This document shows positions 54,747-64,000 of a DNA stretch of 64,000 bases, piece by piece. Both the position numbers and the translations under genes were made by a program. Source of the DNA: Longimicrobium sp. (GTDB lineage: Bacteria; Gemmatimonadota; Gemmatimonadetes; Longimicrobiales; Longimicrobiaceae); the NCBI GenBank assembly GCA_036389795.1, contig DASVWD010000141.1:97988-161987 (forward strand). The letters run 5' to 3'. Numbering within the stretch: the first letter of the stretch is position 1; each line of letters starts with the position of its first letter. The notes beneath the pieces are model-generated. The model made no database searches. It had not been told where the DNA came from and saw only the letters and a program-made list of their open reading frames with translations.

Positions 54747-54785
54747 GCAGTGCGTGAGTGCGTGAGTGCGAAAGTGCGAAAGTGA
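54747..54785. repeat. GTGAGTGC and GAAAGTGC array after the enoyl-CoA hydratase
   Basis: Two GTGAGTGC units followed by two GAAAGTGC units, six bases after the stop. It is the inverted partner of the array at 53925-53957. Confidence 0.75.
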
Positions 54786-54893
54786 TTCGGCGCCCCGCCG
54801 TCTTCGCGCGCATCGATGACGTAGGGGCGAGGCCTGCCTAAGGCCTGCCTCGCCGGCTCCGGGCATGGAGAACAACTCGGCAGGATTTCGACG

Positions 54894-55412
54894 ATGACCC
54901 GACTGGCGCCTTCCGACAACCTGTACCGCCTGCTGCTGGCGTCTCCGGTCGGGCCGCTGCTGGTGGAGCACGACGGGCGGGCGGTGCGGTCGATCCGCTA
55001 CTGGCCGCAGGGCGCGCACCCGCCGGCCGGGACGCGCGTGGAGCCCACGCGCGACGACGCGCTGGGGTGGCGGGTGGCCGAGCAGCTCCGCGACTACTTC
55101 GCGGGGAAGCGGCGCGACTTCGACCTCCCGCTCGCTCCCGAGGGGACGGCGTTCCAGCGCCGGGTGTGGGACGCGCTCCGGGCGATCCCCTGCGGCCAGA
55201 CGCGCACCTACGGCCAGGTGGCGAAAGACGTGGAGTCCGTCGCCCGCGCCGTGGGCCAGGCCAACCGCAACAATCCGATCCCCATCGTCATCCCCTGCCA
55301 CCGCGTGCTCGCCGGCGACGGCATCGGCGGGTACGCGGGCGCGTGGGACGACGGCAAGGAGATCGACGTCAAGCGCTGGCTCCTGCGCCACGAGGGCGTC
55401 CCCGGGTGGTGA
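54894..55412 (+). CDS. ogt: Methylated-DNA--protein-cysteine methyltransferase
   Basis: 172 residues. The DNA-repair acceptor site IPCHRV has Cys135, preceded by the GxGQANRNNPIP asparagine hinge. TAFQRRVWDALRAIPCGQTRTYGQVA is the HTH segment. It removes O6-methylguanine by suicide transfer. There is no AdaA-type domain. It stands alone; the next gene starts 92 bases on. Confidence 0.95.
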   Translation: MTRLAPSDNLYRLLLASPVGPLLVEHDGRAVRSIRYWPQGAHPPAGTRVEPTRDDALGWRVAEQLRDYFAGKRRDFDLPLAPEGTAFQRRVWDALRAIPCGQTRTYGQVAKDVESVARAVGQANRNNPIPIVIPCHRVLAGDGIGGYAGAWDDGKEIDVKRWLLRHEGVPGW

Positions 55413-55504
55413 GCCCTGTCTCCGCAGTCTTCAGTCCTGTTCCCCACCACGTATTCGGATTATCTTTGGTCGTCCGCATAGTTGCCGCCACTCGGGAGAA
55501 CGGA

Positions 55505-56203
55505 ATGCTTGGTACCGGGATCTACACGCCTGCGGAGGCCGCGGCGCTGATCAAGGCACCCGCAGCCGAAGTGCGGCGGTGGGCGTTCGGCTACGCCCGG
55601 CGGCGGGGCGGTGCGCGCATCGAATACGACCCGCTCATCAAGACAAGGCTTCCCGAGTTGGAGGGCCGAAGCGCGCTGACGTTCATCGAGCTCGTTGAGT
55701 TGATGTACATCAAGGGCTTCCGCCGCGCAGGGGCTTCCTGGAAGCTGATCCACGAAGCCGCCGCGGTGGCGGCCCGGATCTACCAGACCGAGCACCCGTT
55801 CGCGATGCGGCAGTTCTTCGCCGATCCGTCGGGAATCTATGCCCTGCTGCGGGAGGCGCACGGTGGTGAGTCGCTGGTGCGCCTCGTCGGACATGGACAG
55901 CATACGTTCGACGATCTCGTCCGTCCCTACCTCGGACAGCTGGAGTTCGACCCATTCGACGTGCCCACCCGGTGGTGGCCCCTCGGGAAGCAGGGCCGTG
56001 TCGTCGTCGATCCCGAAGTGGCGTTCGGGTCTCCGATCGTGGCCGAAGTAGGGATTCCCACACGCGTGCTCGCGGAAGCGCTGGAGGCGGAAACCGGATA
56101 CGACCAAGAACGCGCGCTCAACCGTGTATCTTGGCTCTTCAAGGTGCCGCCGCGCCACGTGCAAACCGCCGTCCGGTTCGAGGAATGGCTGGCGGCGGCG
56201 TAA
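55505..56203 (+). CDS. DUF433-type antitoxin with an N-terminal MerR-like HTH
   Basis: 232 residues. The start (YTPAEAAALIKAPAAEVRRWAFGYAR) resembles a MerR/antitoxin HTH; then RSALTFIELVELMYIKGFRRAGASWKLI; the C-terminal half has GKQGRVVVDPEVAFGSPIVAEVGIPTRVLAEAL, the DUF433 core. DUF433 proteins are usually about 80 residues, so this is a long form. GGAG lies about seven bases before ATG 55505. The coding end overlaps the next gene by 19 bases. Confidence 0.85.
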   Translation: MLGTGIYTPAEAAALIKAPAAEVRRWAFGYARRRGGARIEYDPLIKTRLPELEGRSALTFIELVELMYIKGFRRAGASWKLIHEAAAVAARIYQTEHPFAMRQFFADPSGIYALLREAHGGESLVRLVGHGQHTFDDLVRPYLGQLEFDPFDVPTRWWPLGKQGRVVVDPEVAFGSPIVAEVGIPTRVLAEALEAETGYDQERALNRVSWLFKVPPRHVQTAVRFEEWLAAA

Positions 56204-56577
56204 GGTTCCTGTTCGATGCGCACCTGCCGCCCGGGCTCGCCGAAGCACTCCGCGTGCTTGGCGAGCCCGCTGAGCACGTCAGCGAGATCTTCGCTCCCGC
56301 GACGCCTGACGAAACGTGGATTCGCTATGCGGGCGAGCGGGGATGGTGCGTCGTCTCCCGTGACATGAACATCACCCGCAAGCCGCACGAGCTTGCCGCG
56401 CTCCGCGAGTCCAAGGTCGGGGCGTTCTTCCTGCTCCCGGGTAAACGGTCTCCACGTCTCTGCCAGATCATCCAAACGGTCGTGAAGCACTGGCCCGAGT
56501 TGAAGCGCCTGGCCGGCAGCGAGCGGCGTCCGTTCCAGTTCCAGATCGGGGAAAGCAGGGTGCGGCGACTGCGCTAG
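56185..56577 (+). CDS. DUF5615 PIN-like toxin
   Basis: 130 residues. VRFLFDAHLPPGLAEAL gives the first acidic residue, VVSRDMNI the second, and the general layout matches DUF5615 PIN-like proteins (Mut7-C related), which pair with DUF433 antitoxins. It is probably a ribonuclease. It starts at ATG 56185, inside the antitoxin end. Confidence 0.85.
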   Translation: MAGGGVRFLFDAHLPPGLAEALRVLGEPAEHVSEIFAPATPDETWIRYAGERGWCVVSRDMNITRKPHELAALRESKVGAFFLLPGKRSPRLCQIIQTVVKHWPELKRLAGSERRPFQFQIGESRVRRLR

Positions 56578-56616
56578 CACCCTACCTGTATCTGACCCAT
56601 CGAGCCAGGCCCACCC

Positions 56617-57744
56617 TTGTTCCTCTCCCGTCTGCACCTGCGCGACTACCGCAACTTCGGCGAGCAGGTGCTGGAGCTGCCGCCGCAGGGCGTCGCCATC
56701 GTCGGCGACAACGGGCAGGGAAAGACCAACCTGCTCGAGGCCGTCTACTACCTGGAGATCTTCCGCTCCTTCCGCGGCGCCCCCGACGAGCAGCTGGTGC
56801 GCTTCGGCGCCGACGTCTTCCGCGTGGAGGGCGAGCTGCGCGGCCCCGGCGGCGAGACGCGCACCGTGGCGGCCGCGTTCGAGCGGCGGCGGAAGAAGAA
56901 GAAGGTGACGGTGAACGGCGCCGAGCCCGAGCGGCTGGGCGACGCGCTCGGGCAGGTGGGCGCGGTGATCTTCTCCCCCGCCGACGTGGAGCTGGTGGCG
57001 GGCGGCCCCGGCGAGCGGCGGCGCTTCCTCGACATCGTCCTATCGCTGGCCGAGCCGGGGTACCTGGCCGCGCTGCAGCGCTACCGCCAGGCGCTCTTCC
57101 AGCGCAACACGCTCCTGCGCCAGGGCGCCGCCCCCGAGCTGGTGGCCGCGTGGAACGACGGGCTGGTGGCCTCGGGCAGCCGCGTGGTGGCCGCGCGCGC
57201 GCGCTGGGTGGCCGAGCGCGCGGCGGGGTTCGCGGAGCACTACGCGCGGGTGGCGGGCGGGCAGCCGGGCGCGCTCGCCTTCGTCCCCTCCTTCTCCGAC
57301 CTTCCCGCGACGCCGTCGGCGGACGAGGTGGCCGAGGCGTTCCGCGCGCGGCTGGAGCGCCTGGCCGAGCCCGAGCGGGTGCGGGGGATGACGCTCGCCG
57401 GGCCGCACCGTGACGAGCTGCGCTTCACCACCGCCGGGCCCGACGGCGCCGCGCTCGACCTGCGCACCTACGGCTCGGGGGGGCAGCAGCGCACTGCGGC
57501 CATCGCGCTGCGGATGGTCGAGGCCGAGACGATCCGCGAGACGCGCGGCCGCGAGTCGGTGATCCTGCTGGACGACGTCTTCGCCGAGCTGGACCCGGGG
57601 CGAAGCCGCCGCATCATCGAGTGGATCGACGCCGCCGAGGGCGGCCAGGTGATCCTCACCTCCCCCAAGCAGACCGACGTCCAGGTCCACGGCGGCAGCC
57701 TCCCGCGATGGACCATCCGCGACGGAGTAATCTCAGAGCTGTAA
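56617..57744 (+). CDS. recF: DNA replication/repair protein RecF
   Basis: 375 residues. Walker A GDNGQGKT (30-37), signature-type YGSGGQQRTAAIALR, Walker B VILLDDVFAELD. It loads RecA at gaps. The start is TTG 56617. The last codons (about 57702-57744) differ from a second copy of the same tail at 58354-58399, mostly at synonymous sites, which suggests this copy was recently replaced at its 3' end. It belongs to the replication block with dciA and gyrB. Confidence 0.96.
   Translation: MFLSRLHLRDYRNFGEQVLELPPQGVAIVGDNGQGKTNLLEAVYYLEIFRSFRGAPDEQLVRFGADVFRVEGELRGPGGETRTVAAAFERRRKKKKVTVNGAEPERLGDALGQVGAVIFSPADVELVAGGPGERRRFLDIVLSLAEPGYLAALQRYRQALFQRNTLLRQGAAPELVAAWNDGLVASGSRVVAARARWVAERAAGFAEHYARVAGGQPGALAFVPSFSDLPATPSADEVAEAFRARLERLAEPERVRGMTLAGPHRDELRFTTAGPDGAALDLRTYGSGGQQRTAAIALRMVEAETIRETRGRESVILLDDVFAELDPGRSRRIIEWIDAAEGGQVILTSPKQTDVQVHGGSLPRWTIRDGVISEL
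57606..57701 (+). repeat. Direct repeat A: 3' end of recF
   Basis: 96 bases identical to 58257-58353 apart from one extra T in the second copy (near 58273-58274). It is the recF-internal member of a direct repeat that flanks a small inserted gene. Confidence 0.95.
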
Positions 57745-57780
57745 CGCGCATTCAATTCAACTTACGGAGGATTCAACCCA

Positions 57781-58218
57781 ATGGCTGATACCACTTACCA
57801 GCGCGACATCGAGCGGTGGGTACGCGATGTGTGGCTCACCGCGAAATTCGCTCAGAGCTTCGACCGGCGGGACGTGCCCCTCGGTGACTGCGGGAAGTAC
57901 CGGTTCGCTGCAGTCAGCGAAGACCGCGAAATCATAGCGCTGATCTCGACCAGCGAGTCGAAAATGGCTTCCGGTAAAAGGGGTGTGGGAAAAATGCTGC
58001 GAATTCGAGCGGGCGTCTTGTTCCTTATCATGGCGCGCGCTCACCAGCGATTGGTGCTTCTAACTGAACGGGATATGTACGAAGCATGCCTTCGAGAGAA
58101 GGACCGTTGTCGATTTCCTGATAACGTGGAATTTCATCATGTGCCGCTGCCTCCCGATCTGGTGGAGCAGCTCAACCGAGGACGGCGACGGTCATCCGAC
58201 GAGGTGAGGCCCAGGTGA
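57781..58218 (+). CDS. Hypothetical protein in an insert at the recF end
   Basis: 145 residues. IERWVRDVWLTAKFAQSFDRRDVPL, then RFAAVSEDREIIALISTSESK, RAGVLFLIMARAHQRLVLLTERDMYEA. A pattern like Asp...Glu-x-Lys (SESK) and the beta-strand order would fit a PD-(D/E)XK-type nuclease fold, but this is inference. GGAGG lies ten bases before the ATG. The G+C content is visibly lower than in recF and gyrB, and it lies between two copies of the recF 3' end, so it looks acquired. Confidence 0.6.
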   Translation: MADTTYQRDIERWVRDVWLTAKFAQSFDRRDVPLGDCGKYRFAAVSEDREIIALISTSESKMASGKRGVGKMLRIRAGVLFLIMARAHQRLVLLTERDMYEACLREKDRCRFPDNVEFHHVPLPPDLVEQLNRGRRRSSDEVRPR

Positions 58219-58256
58219 GGCGCACACCTCGTCCCTAGAATTTACGGGCTAAGAAC

Positions 58257-58399
58257 CCGCCGCATCATCGAGTTGGATCGACGCCGCCGAGGGCGGCCAG
58301 GTGATCCTCACCTCCCCCAAGCAGACCGACGTCCAGGTCCACGGCGGCAGCCTGCCCCGCTGGACGATCCGCGACGGGGTGATCTCGGAGGGACGATGA
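58257..58399 (+). pseudogene. Displaced recF 3' end (remnant)
   Basis: A copy of the last ~140 bases of recF with a one-base insertion near 58273 that shifts the frame, and a different terminal codon set (GVISEGR instead of GVISEL). Its TGA overlaps ATG 58396 (ATGA), which looks like the ancestral coupling of recF to the next gene. Confidence 0.85.
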
Positions 58400-58590
58400 A
58401 GCGGTCAGAGGAGAGCGTGCACCATGGCGGCGAGGACTTCATCTCGCTCCGTGCGCTGAGGATGATCGACACCGCGGTCGCGAATCTCCGCCGCGGGATC
58501 GTCGGCGAGCCGCTCGATCCGGAGCAGGTCCGGCGGCTCGCCGGTCTCTCCGGAATGCACACTCTTGACAGCAGCCAACCGGACGATTAG
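58396..58590 (+). CDS. Small protein formerly coupled to recF
   Basis: 64 residues: MKRSEESVHHGGEDFISLRALRMIDTAVANLRRGIVGEPLDPEQVRRL. Predicted helical, no family. The start overlaps the stop of the recF remnant by four bases, the usual operon arrangement. A true terminator follows at 58633. It may still be expressed through the insert. Confidence 0.55.
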   Translation: MKRSEESVHHGGEDFISLRALRMIDTAVANLRRGIVGEPLDPEQVRRLAGLSGMHTLDSSQPDD

Positions 58591-58632
58591 ACTTGGCGCA
58601 TCATCCCTGGACGGGCTACGGCTCCCCAGGCC

Positions 58633-58662
58633 CCCCCTGGCTACGGCCAGGGGGTTCTTTTT
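58633..58662 (+). terminator. Rho-independent terminator
   Basis: CCCCCTGGC-TACG-GCCAGGGGG followed by TTCTTTTT, after the small gene. It is the clearest intrinsic terminator in the window. Confidence 0.9.
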
Positions 58663-58693
58663 GCCCACCTGTCCACTTCCGTCCAGTCCCCAC

Positions 58694-59341
58694 ATGTCCG
58701 ATCGCGTCCTCTACCTGGTCGACGGCTTCAACCTGTACCACTCCATTCGGGCCGCAATGTTGGACAACGCGGACGAGAAGGGGCACCGCTGGCTCGACCT
58801 CCCCGCCTTCTGCCGCTCCACCCTTTCCATGTTCGGCGAGCAGCGCGTCCACCTCGAGCGGGTGGTCTACTTCACCGCCCTGGCGACGCACATGGACGCC
58901 GCGAAGCCGGACCACACGCACAGGCACCGGACGTACATCGCCGCGCTGGAGGCGTCGGGGGTGGAAGTGGTGATGTCGCGCTTCAAGAAGAAGAAGCCGC
59001 TGTGCCGCCACTGCGGCCTGCGGACGCGCCAGTACGAGGAGAAGGAGACCGACGTGGCGCTCGCGGCGCGGATGCTCTCCGCCTTCGCCACCGGCGAGTG
59101 CGAGGCGGTGGCGCTCGTCACCGGCGACACCGACGTGCTCCCCGCCGTGCGCGCGGTCCGGTGCCTGTACCCTGGATATACCGTGGGCGTCGTCTTCCCC
59201 TACCGCCGCCACAGCCGGGACCTGCATGCGCTGGCGGACCGCAGCTTCCTGGTGGGGCGCGACCACTACGCGAAGTTCCAGCTTCCGGACCCGGTGTGGA
59301 GCGCCGCCGGCAGGCCGGTCTGCAAGCCGGCGGCCTGGTGA
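58694..59341 (+). CDS. NYN-domain (PIN-like) putative ribonuclease
   Basis: 215 residues. LYLVDGFNLYHSIR (Asp10, Asn13), KKKPLCRHCG with a Cys pair, EKETDVALAARML and LVTGDTDVLPAVRAV carry the acidic residues of the NYN fold. The Cys pair suggests a small zinc site. ATG 58694 starts at the domain. It lies between recF and dciA, perhaps with a role in RNA or replication housekeeping; the substrate is unknown. Confidence 0.85.
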   Translation: MSDRVLYLVDGFNLYHSIRAAMLDNADEKGHRWLDLPAFCRSTLSMFGEQRVHLERVVYFTALATHMDAAKPDHTHRHRTYIAALEASGVEVVMSRFKKKKPLCRHCGLRTRQYEEKETDVALAARMLSAFATGECEAVALVTGDTDVLPAVRAVRCLYPGYTVGVVFPYRRHSRDLHALADRSFLVGRDHYAKFQLPDPVWSAAGRPVCKPAAW

Positions 59342-59491
59342 GGAACCGGCCCCGCCAGCGCGACATGTTGGGGTGTGGTCGTAAGGAGTGTCCAATCCGC
59401 TGTGTACCGTGACGGTTTCGCTCCCGCCTCGCAGTCGCTAAATTGAGGGGTACCCGCAGGCCCTCTCTCCTCTCCGAATACGCATCCGCGC

Positions 59492-59809
59492 GTGAGCCGT
59501 ACCCGCGACGCCAAAGCCGGCCAGCCGCAGCCCGTGGGCGACCTGGTCGCGCGCTTCCTGGACAAGAGCGGGCTGGCCGCCCGGGTCGAGGCCGCCTCGG
59601 CGCTCACCGAGTGGCCCGAGCGCGTGGGACCGCAGATCGCCGCGGTCACGAAGGCCACGGGGCTAGCCGAGGACACGCTCTTCGTCTCGGTGGCCACCAG
59701 CGCGTGGATGATGGAGCTCAACCTGATGAAGGGCGAGCTGATCAAGCGCGTGAACGCCGGCAAGCGCGAGGGGAAGATCCGCCACATCGTGTTCGTGATG
59801 GCGGCCTGA
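59492..59809 (+). CDS. dciA: DciA family (DUF721) helicase-loading protein
   Basis: 105 residues, GTG start. VGDLVARFLDKSGLAARVEAASALTEWPERVGPQIAAVT and LFVSVATSAWMMELNLMKGELIKRVN are the DciA KH-like core. DciA interacts with the replicative helicase DnaB. It is followed by gyrB, the arrangement found in many genomes around the origin, so the origin may be near. Confidence 0.9.
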   Translation: MSRTRDAKAGQPQPVGDLVARFLDKSGLAARVEAASALTEWPERVGPQIAAVTKATGLAEDTLFVSVATSAWMMELNLMKGELIKRVNAGKREGKIRHIVFVMAA

Positions 59810-61891
<2,082 letters not shown>

Positions 61892-61917
61892 GTACGCGTC
61901 GGTTCCGCAGACGTGAA

Positions 61918-61957
61918 GAGGCCAGGGAGGCGACCTTCCTGGCCTCGACGCTTTTTT
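61918..61957 (+). terminator. Rho-independent terminator after gyrB
   Basis: GAGGCCAGGGAGG-CGA-CCTTCCTGGCCTC (13 bp with one G-T pair) followed by GACGCTTTTTT, 27 bases after the stop. Confidence 0.92.
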
Positions 61958-61993
61958 CCGATGCCTTGTAGGAGGCTCCCGCCCCGATACTAC

Positions 61994-62038
61994 TTGACGA
62001 AATACTCAATCGAGAAATAGTATTCTAAGACTGAGTAT
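61994..62038 (+). promoter_or_regulatory. AT-rich promoter with interlocking inverted repeats
   Basis: TTGACG (61994-61999), an 18-base spacer and TAGTAT (62018-62023). Two inverted repeats overlap it: AATACT/AGTATT (62001-62006 and 62019-62024) and ATACTCA/TGAGTAT (62002-62008 and 62032-62038). It is likely a repressor site for the next gene. Confidence 0.55.
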
Positions 62039-62065
62039 CCATCGAATTACGTCAGGAGCCCCTCC

Positions 62066-63511
62066 ATGGATCCGGTAGCGAGCCGCGTCCACATCGAAGC
62101 CTTCTTCGATTCCGGCGTGGACCGCAACACGCTCGGGCTGGTGTACGGGCGGCGGCGCATCGGCAAATCGACCCTGCTCGAAGCCCTCACCGCCGAACGC
62201 GGAGGGTTCTACTGGGAGGCGACCCGGGGTGAAGCGGCCATTCACCTCACCCGCCTCGGTGAGGCTCTCGGGGCGCATCTCGGGACGGGGCGCCTTCTGT
62301 TCACGACGTGGGAGGAGGCGCTGGGCCAGCTCGCCCAGCTCGGGGCGAGCCGGCCGACACCCGTGGTGCTCGACGAGTTCGGCTACCTCCTGGAAGCTGA
62401 CCCGACGGTGGACTCCGTGATCGCAGCCGTGCTGGGCCCCGGTGGACGGCGCGCGAACCGCGGGAGGTCGCGGCTCGTCCTCTGTGGCTCCGCCATCGCG
62501 ATGATGCGCTCCCTCACGGCCGGCGAAGCTCCCCTGCGCGGCCGGGCGGGGATGGAGCTCGTCATGCAGCCGTTCGACTTCCGTGCGGCCGCCCGTCAGC
62601 TTCCCGCGGACGCTGGCCTGGAGCTCGCGGTCCGGGTCTACGCGGTGATCGGAGGCGTGATCGGGTATGCGACGGACATGGTCGACCACGACCTTCCGGA
62701 GGGCACGGAGGACTTTGACCGCTGGGTGGCCGCCCGCGTGCTTTCCCCGGCCGCTACGCTGCACCACGAGGCGACGACCCTGCTGGCGGAAGAGCCTACC
62801 CTGTCCGCCGCCAGCTCGACGATGCACCACAGCATCCTCGGGGCGATCGCGAACGGAGCGGTCACCGCCGGGACGATCGCGAACCAGCTGCGGCGGACCG
62901 TGTCGAACATCGATCCGCCGCTGAAGCGCCTGATCGCCGCGGGCTTCGTCGTCCGGCACTCCGACCCGATCCGCGACCAGCGGCCGACGTACTCGCTTGC
63001 GGACCCCTTCCTGCAGTTCCACTACGCGATCCTGGAGCCGCACGGCTCCCTCCTGCGCGACCGGGACCCGCGCGCGACCTGGGAGCGGAGGCTTGCCGCC
63101 ACCTTCGATTCGCGGGTCCGGGGCCCGGTCTTCGAGGAACAGGCACGTGCGTGGGTGCGCCGCTACGCGGACGCGGCGACGCTCGGCGGCTCTCCCGACA
63201 TCGTGGGGCCGTCCACCGCAACGATCGACGGCAAGGACTGCCAGCTCGACATCGTGATCGCGTCGGACGAAGGCGCCGCCGCTCCCTCGGAGCGACAGGT
63301 CCTTGCCATCGGCGAGGCGAAGGCGGGGGAGACGATCGGAACCGGGCACCTGCGCCGCCTCGAAAAGGCGCGGGCGGCGCTGGGAACTCGCGCGGCCCAG
63401 GCGAAGCTGCTGCTCTGCGGGGCGAGCTTCAGCGCGGAGATCGCGGCGCAGGCCGGCGCACGTGCCGACGTCGAACTCGTCGACCTGGACCGCCTGTATC
63501 ACGGCTCCTAG
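62066..63511 (+). CDS. AAA+ ATPase with a C-terminal DUF234-type nuclease fold
   Basis: 481 residues. Walker A GRRRIGKST (28-36), Walker B VVLDEFGYLLE, sensor LVLCGSAIAMM, a winged-helix segment (about 265-310, GTIANQLRRTVSNIDPPLKRLIAAG) and a C-terminal DUF234-type domain with VLAIGEAKAGE, where Asp...Glu-x-Lys would be the PD-(D/E)XK site. Such archaeal-type ATPases are often mobile or defence-linked. It stands alone with its own promoter. Confidence 0.85.
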   Translation: MDPVASRVHIEAFFDSGVDRNTLGLVYGRRRIGKSTLLEALTAERGGFYWEATRGEAAIHLTRLGEALGAHLGTGRLLFTTWEEALGQLAQLGASRPTPVVLDEFGYLLEADPTVDSVIAAVLGPGGRRANRGRSRLVLCGSAIAMMRSLTAGEAPLRGRAGMELVMQPFDFRAAARQLPADAGLELAVRVYAVIGGVIGYATDMVDHDLPEGTEDFDRWVAARVLSPAATLHHEATTLLAEEPTLSAASSTMHHSILGAIANGAVTAGTIANQLRRTVSNIDPPLKRLIAAGFVVRHSDPIRDQRPTYSLADPFLQFHYAILEPHGSLLRDRDPRATWERRLAATFDSRVRGPVFEEQARAWVRRYADAATLGGSPDIVGPSTATIDGKDCQLDIVIASDEGAAAPSERQVLAIGEAKAGETIGTGHLRRLEKARAALGTRAAQAKLLLCGASFSAEIAAQAGARADVELVDLDRLYHGS

Positions 63512-63556
63512 CCGGCCGTTTTCGCTTTCCTGCCGCTTCGCCGAAGGAACAGGGCC

Positions 63557-63753
63557 TGATACCATTTCGCAGGGAATCGTTCGGGTATCAGCCCTGAAAA
63601 GGTCTCACACAGAGGGCACAGAGAACACAGAGGAACAGCGGAGAGATTGAAGTTCTCTCCGTGTCCTCCGTGTCCTCCGTGTCCTCCGTGTCCTCTGTGT
63701 GATGCCAATCTGTTTCTCGCGAACCAGAACAATGCTCGGAAACGTGGTATGAT
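63557..63753. mobile_element. MITE-like element, second copy
   Basis: GATACCA ends in inverted orientation (left GATACCATTTCGCAGGGAATCG; right complement GATACCACGTTTCCGAGCATTG) around inverted CACAGAG tracts with four CTCCGTGTC units. It is the same family as 6091-6266. Confidence 0.72.
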
Positions 63754-63880
63754 ACCAATTTGCCGAGCATTGTTCTGGTTCCGGAAAGATTGGAATCACA
63801 CAGAGAAACAGAGAAGCGGAGGATTTCTCTGTTCCTCTGTTCCTCTGTTTCTCTGTATGAGCCTCGGTTATTCACGAAGC
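63750..63880. mobile_element. MITE-like element, third copy (tandem, variant core)
   Basis: It begins immediately after the second copy, sharing its GATACCA junction. The core uses CAGAGAAACAGAG and CTCTGTTC units instead of CACAGAGGACACAGAG. The right end is degraded. The remaining 120 bases to the window end show no gene. Confidence 0.6.
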
Positions 63881-64000
63881 TCGGGACATTCGCCGTGCGG
63901 CTTTGCGGTCGCTGTCGGAGAGGGCCGTCGGGCGAGAGGTGTGTCTCAGGAGCACGACGCCCCTTTCCCCACGGGTGACCGGGAGGAGGCTCGGCGTCTC

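Noticed and set aside
58273..58590. 105-residue frame starting within the recF remnant
   Set aside because: The first 40 residues are frameshifted recF remnant; the gene is better started at ATG 58396.

Overview
This window is GC-rich bacterial chromosome, with coding and non-coding DNA both well above 65% G+C by eye. It suggests a member of the Gemmatimonadota, most likely Longimicrobium-like. That placement is an inference from four things: a cluster of very long MacB/FtsX permeases paired with an NtrC/NtrY two-component system, the recF-dciA-gyrB gene order, many lipoproteins, and dense families of short hairpin-forming intergenic repeats. I cannot confirm the taxon without a database search.

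Layout. 1-7,160: the end of a DEAD-box helicase, a lipoprotein with a zinc-peptidase motif, a six-repeat protein with a damaged 3' end, leuS and hslO (Hsp33). 7,422-19,365: one large minus-strand locus read right to left (ABC ATPase, three ~810-residue permeases, NtrC-type regulator, NtrY-type sensor kinase), with repeat blocks between most genes. 19,682-23,347: a Phd/VapC-type toxin-antitoxin pair, then small envelope and hydrolase genes. 23,380-31,397: a CYTH-GHMP fusion, a cNMP-binding protein, DUF4112 and VOC proteins, a secreted isoaspartyl peptidase, a RES/Xre toxin-antitoxin pair with its own promoter/operator, and a PQQ-type sugar dehydrogenase. 31,722-41,711: acyltransferase, aquaporin, lipoprotein serpin, an XRE regulator with a Gly/Ser tail, M20 amidohydrolase and several small proteins. 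41,893-44,545: a deoxyhypusine-synthase homologue and a LOG-family protein, with a four-helix-bundle (23S IVP/Avd-like) gene between them, bracketed by inverted heptamer repeats. 44,831-56,577: lipoproteins, acs, methyltransferase, phosphoesterase, DapA-like aldolase, enoyl-CoA hydratase, Ogt and a DUF433/DUF5615 toxin-antitoxin pair. 56,617-61,891: the replication block recF, dciA, gyrB, interrupted by a small foreign-looking gene and a duplicated recF 3' end. 62,066 to the end: an AAA+/nuclease-fold ATPase and two tandem MITE-like elements.

Functionally the window is mostly housekeeping (translation, replication, redox chaperone, acetate activation, lipid and polyamine-type enzymes) mixed with envelope and export functions, and it is peppered with defence-type modules: three toxin-antitoxin pairs and a lone ATPase. 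The most unusual signals are the insertion at the recF 3' end, the AGTGC-core heptamer repeats around the IVP-family gene, the CYTH-GHMP fusion with an internal ribosome binding site, and the double-HTH RES antitoxin with a near-leaderless autoregulatory promoter. I saw no rRNA, tRNA, CRISPR array, transposase or phage structural gene.
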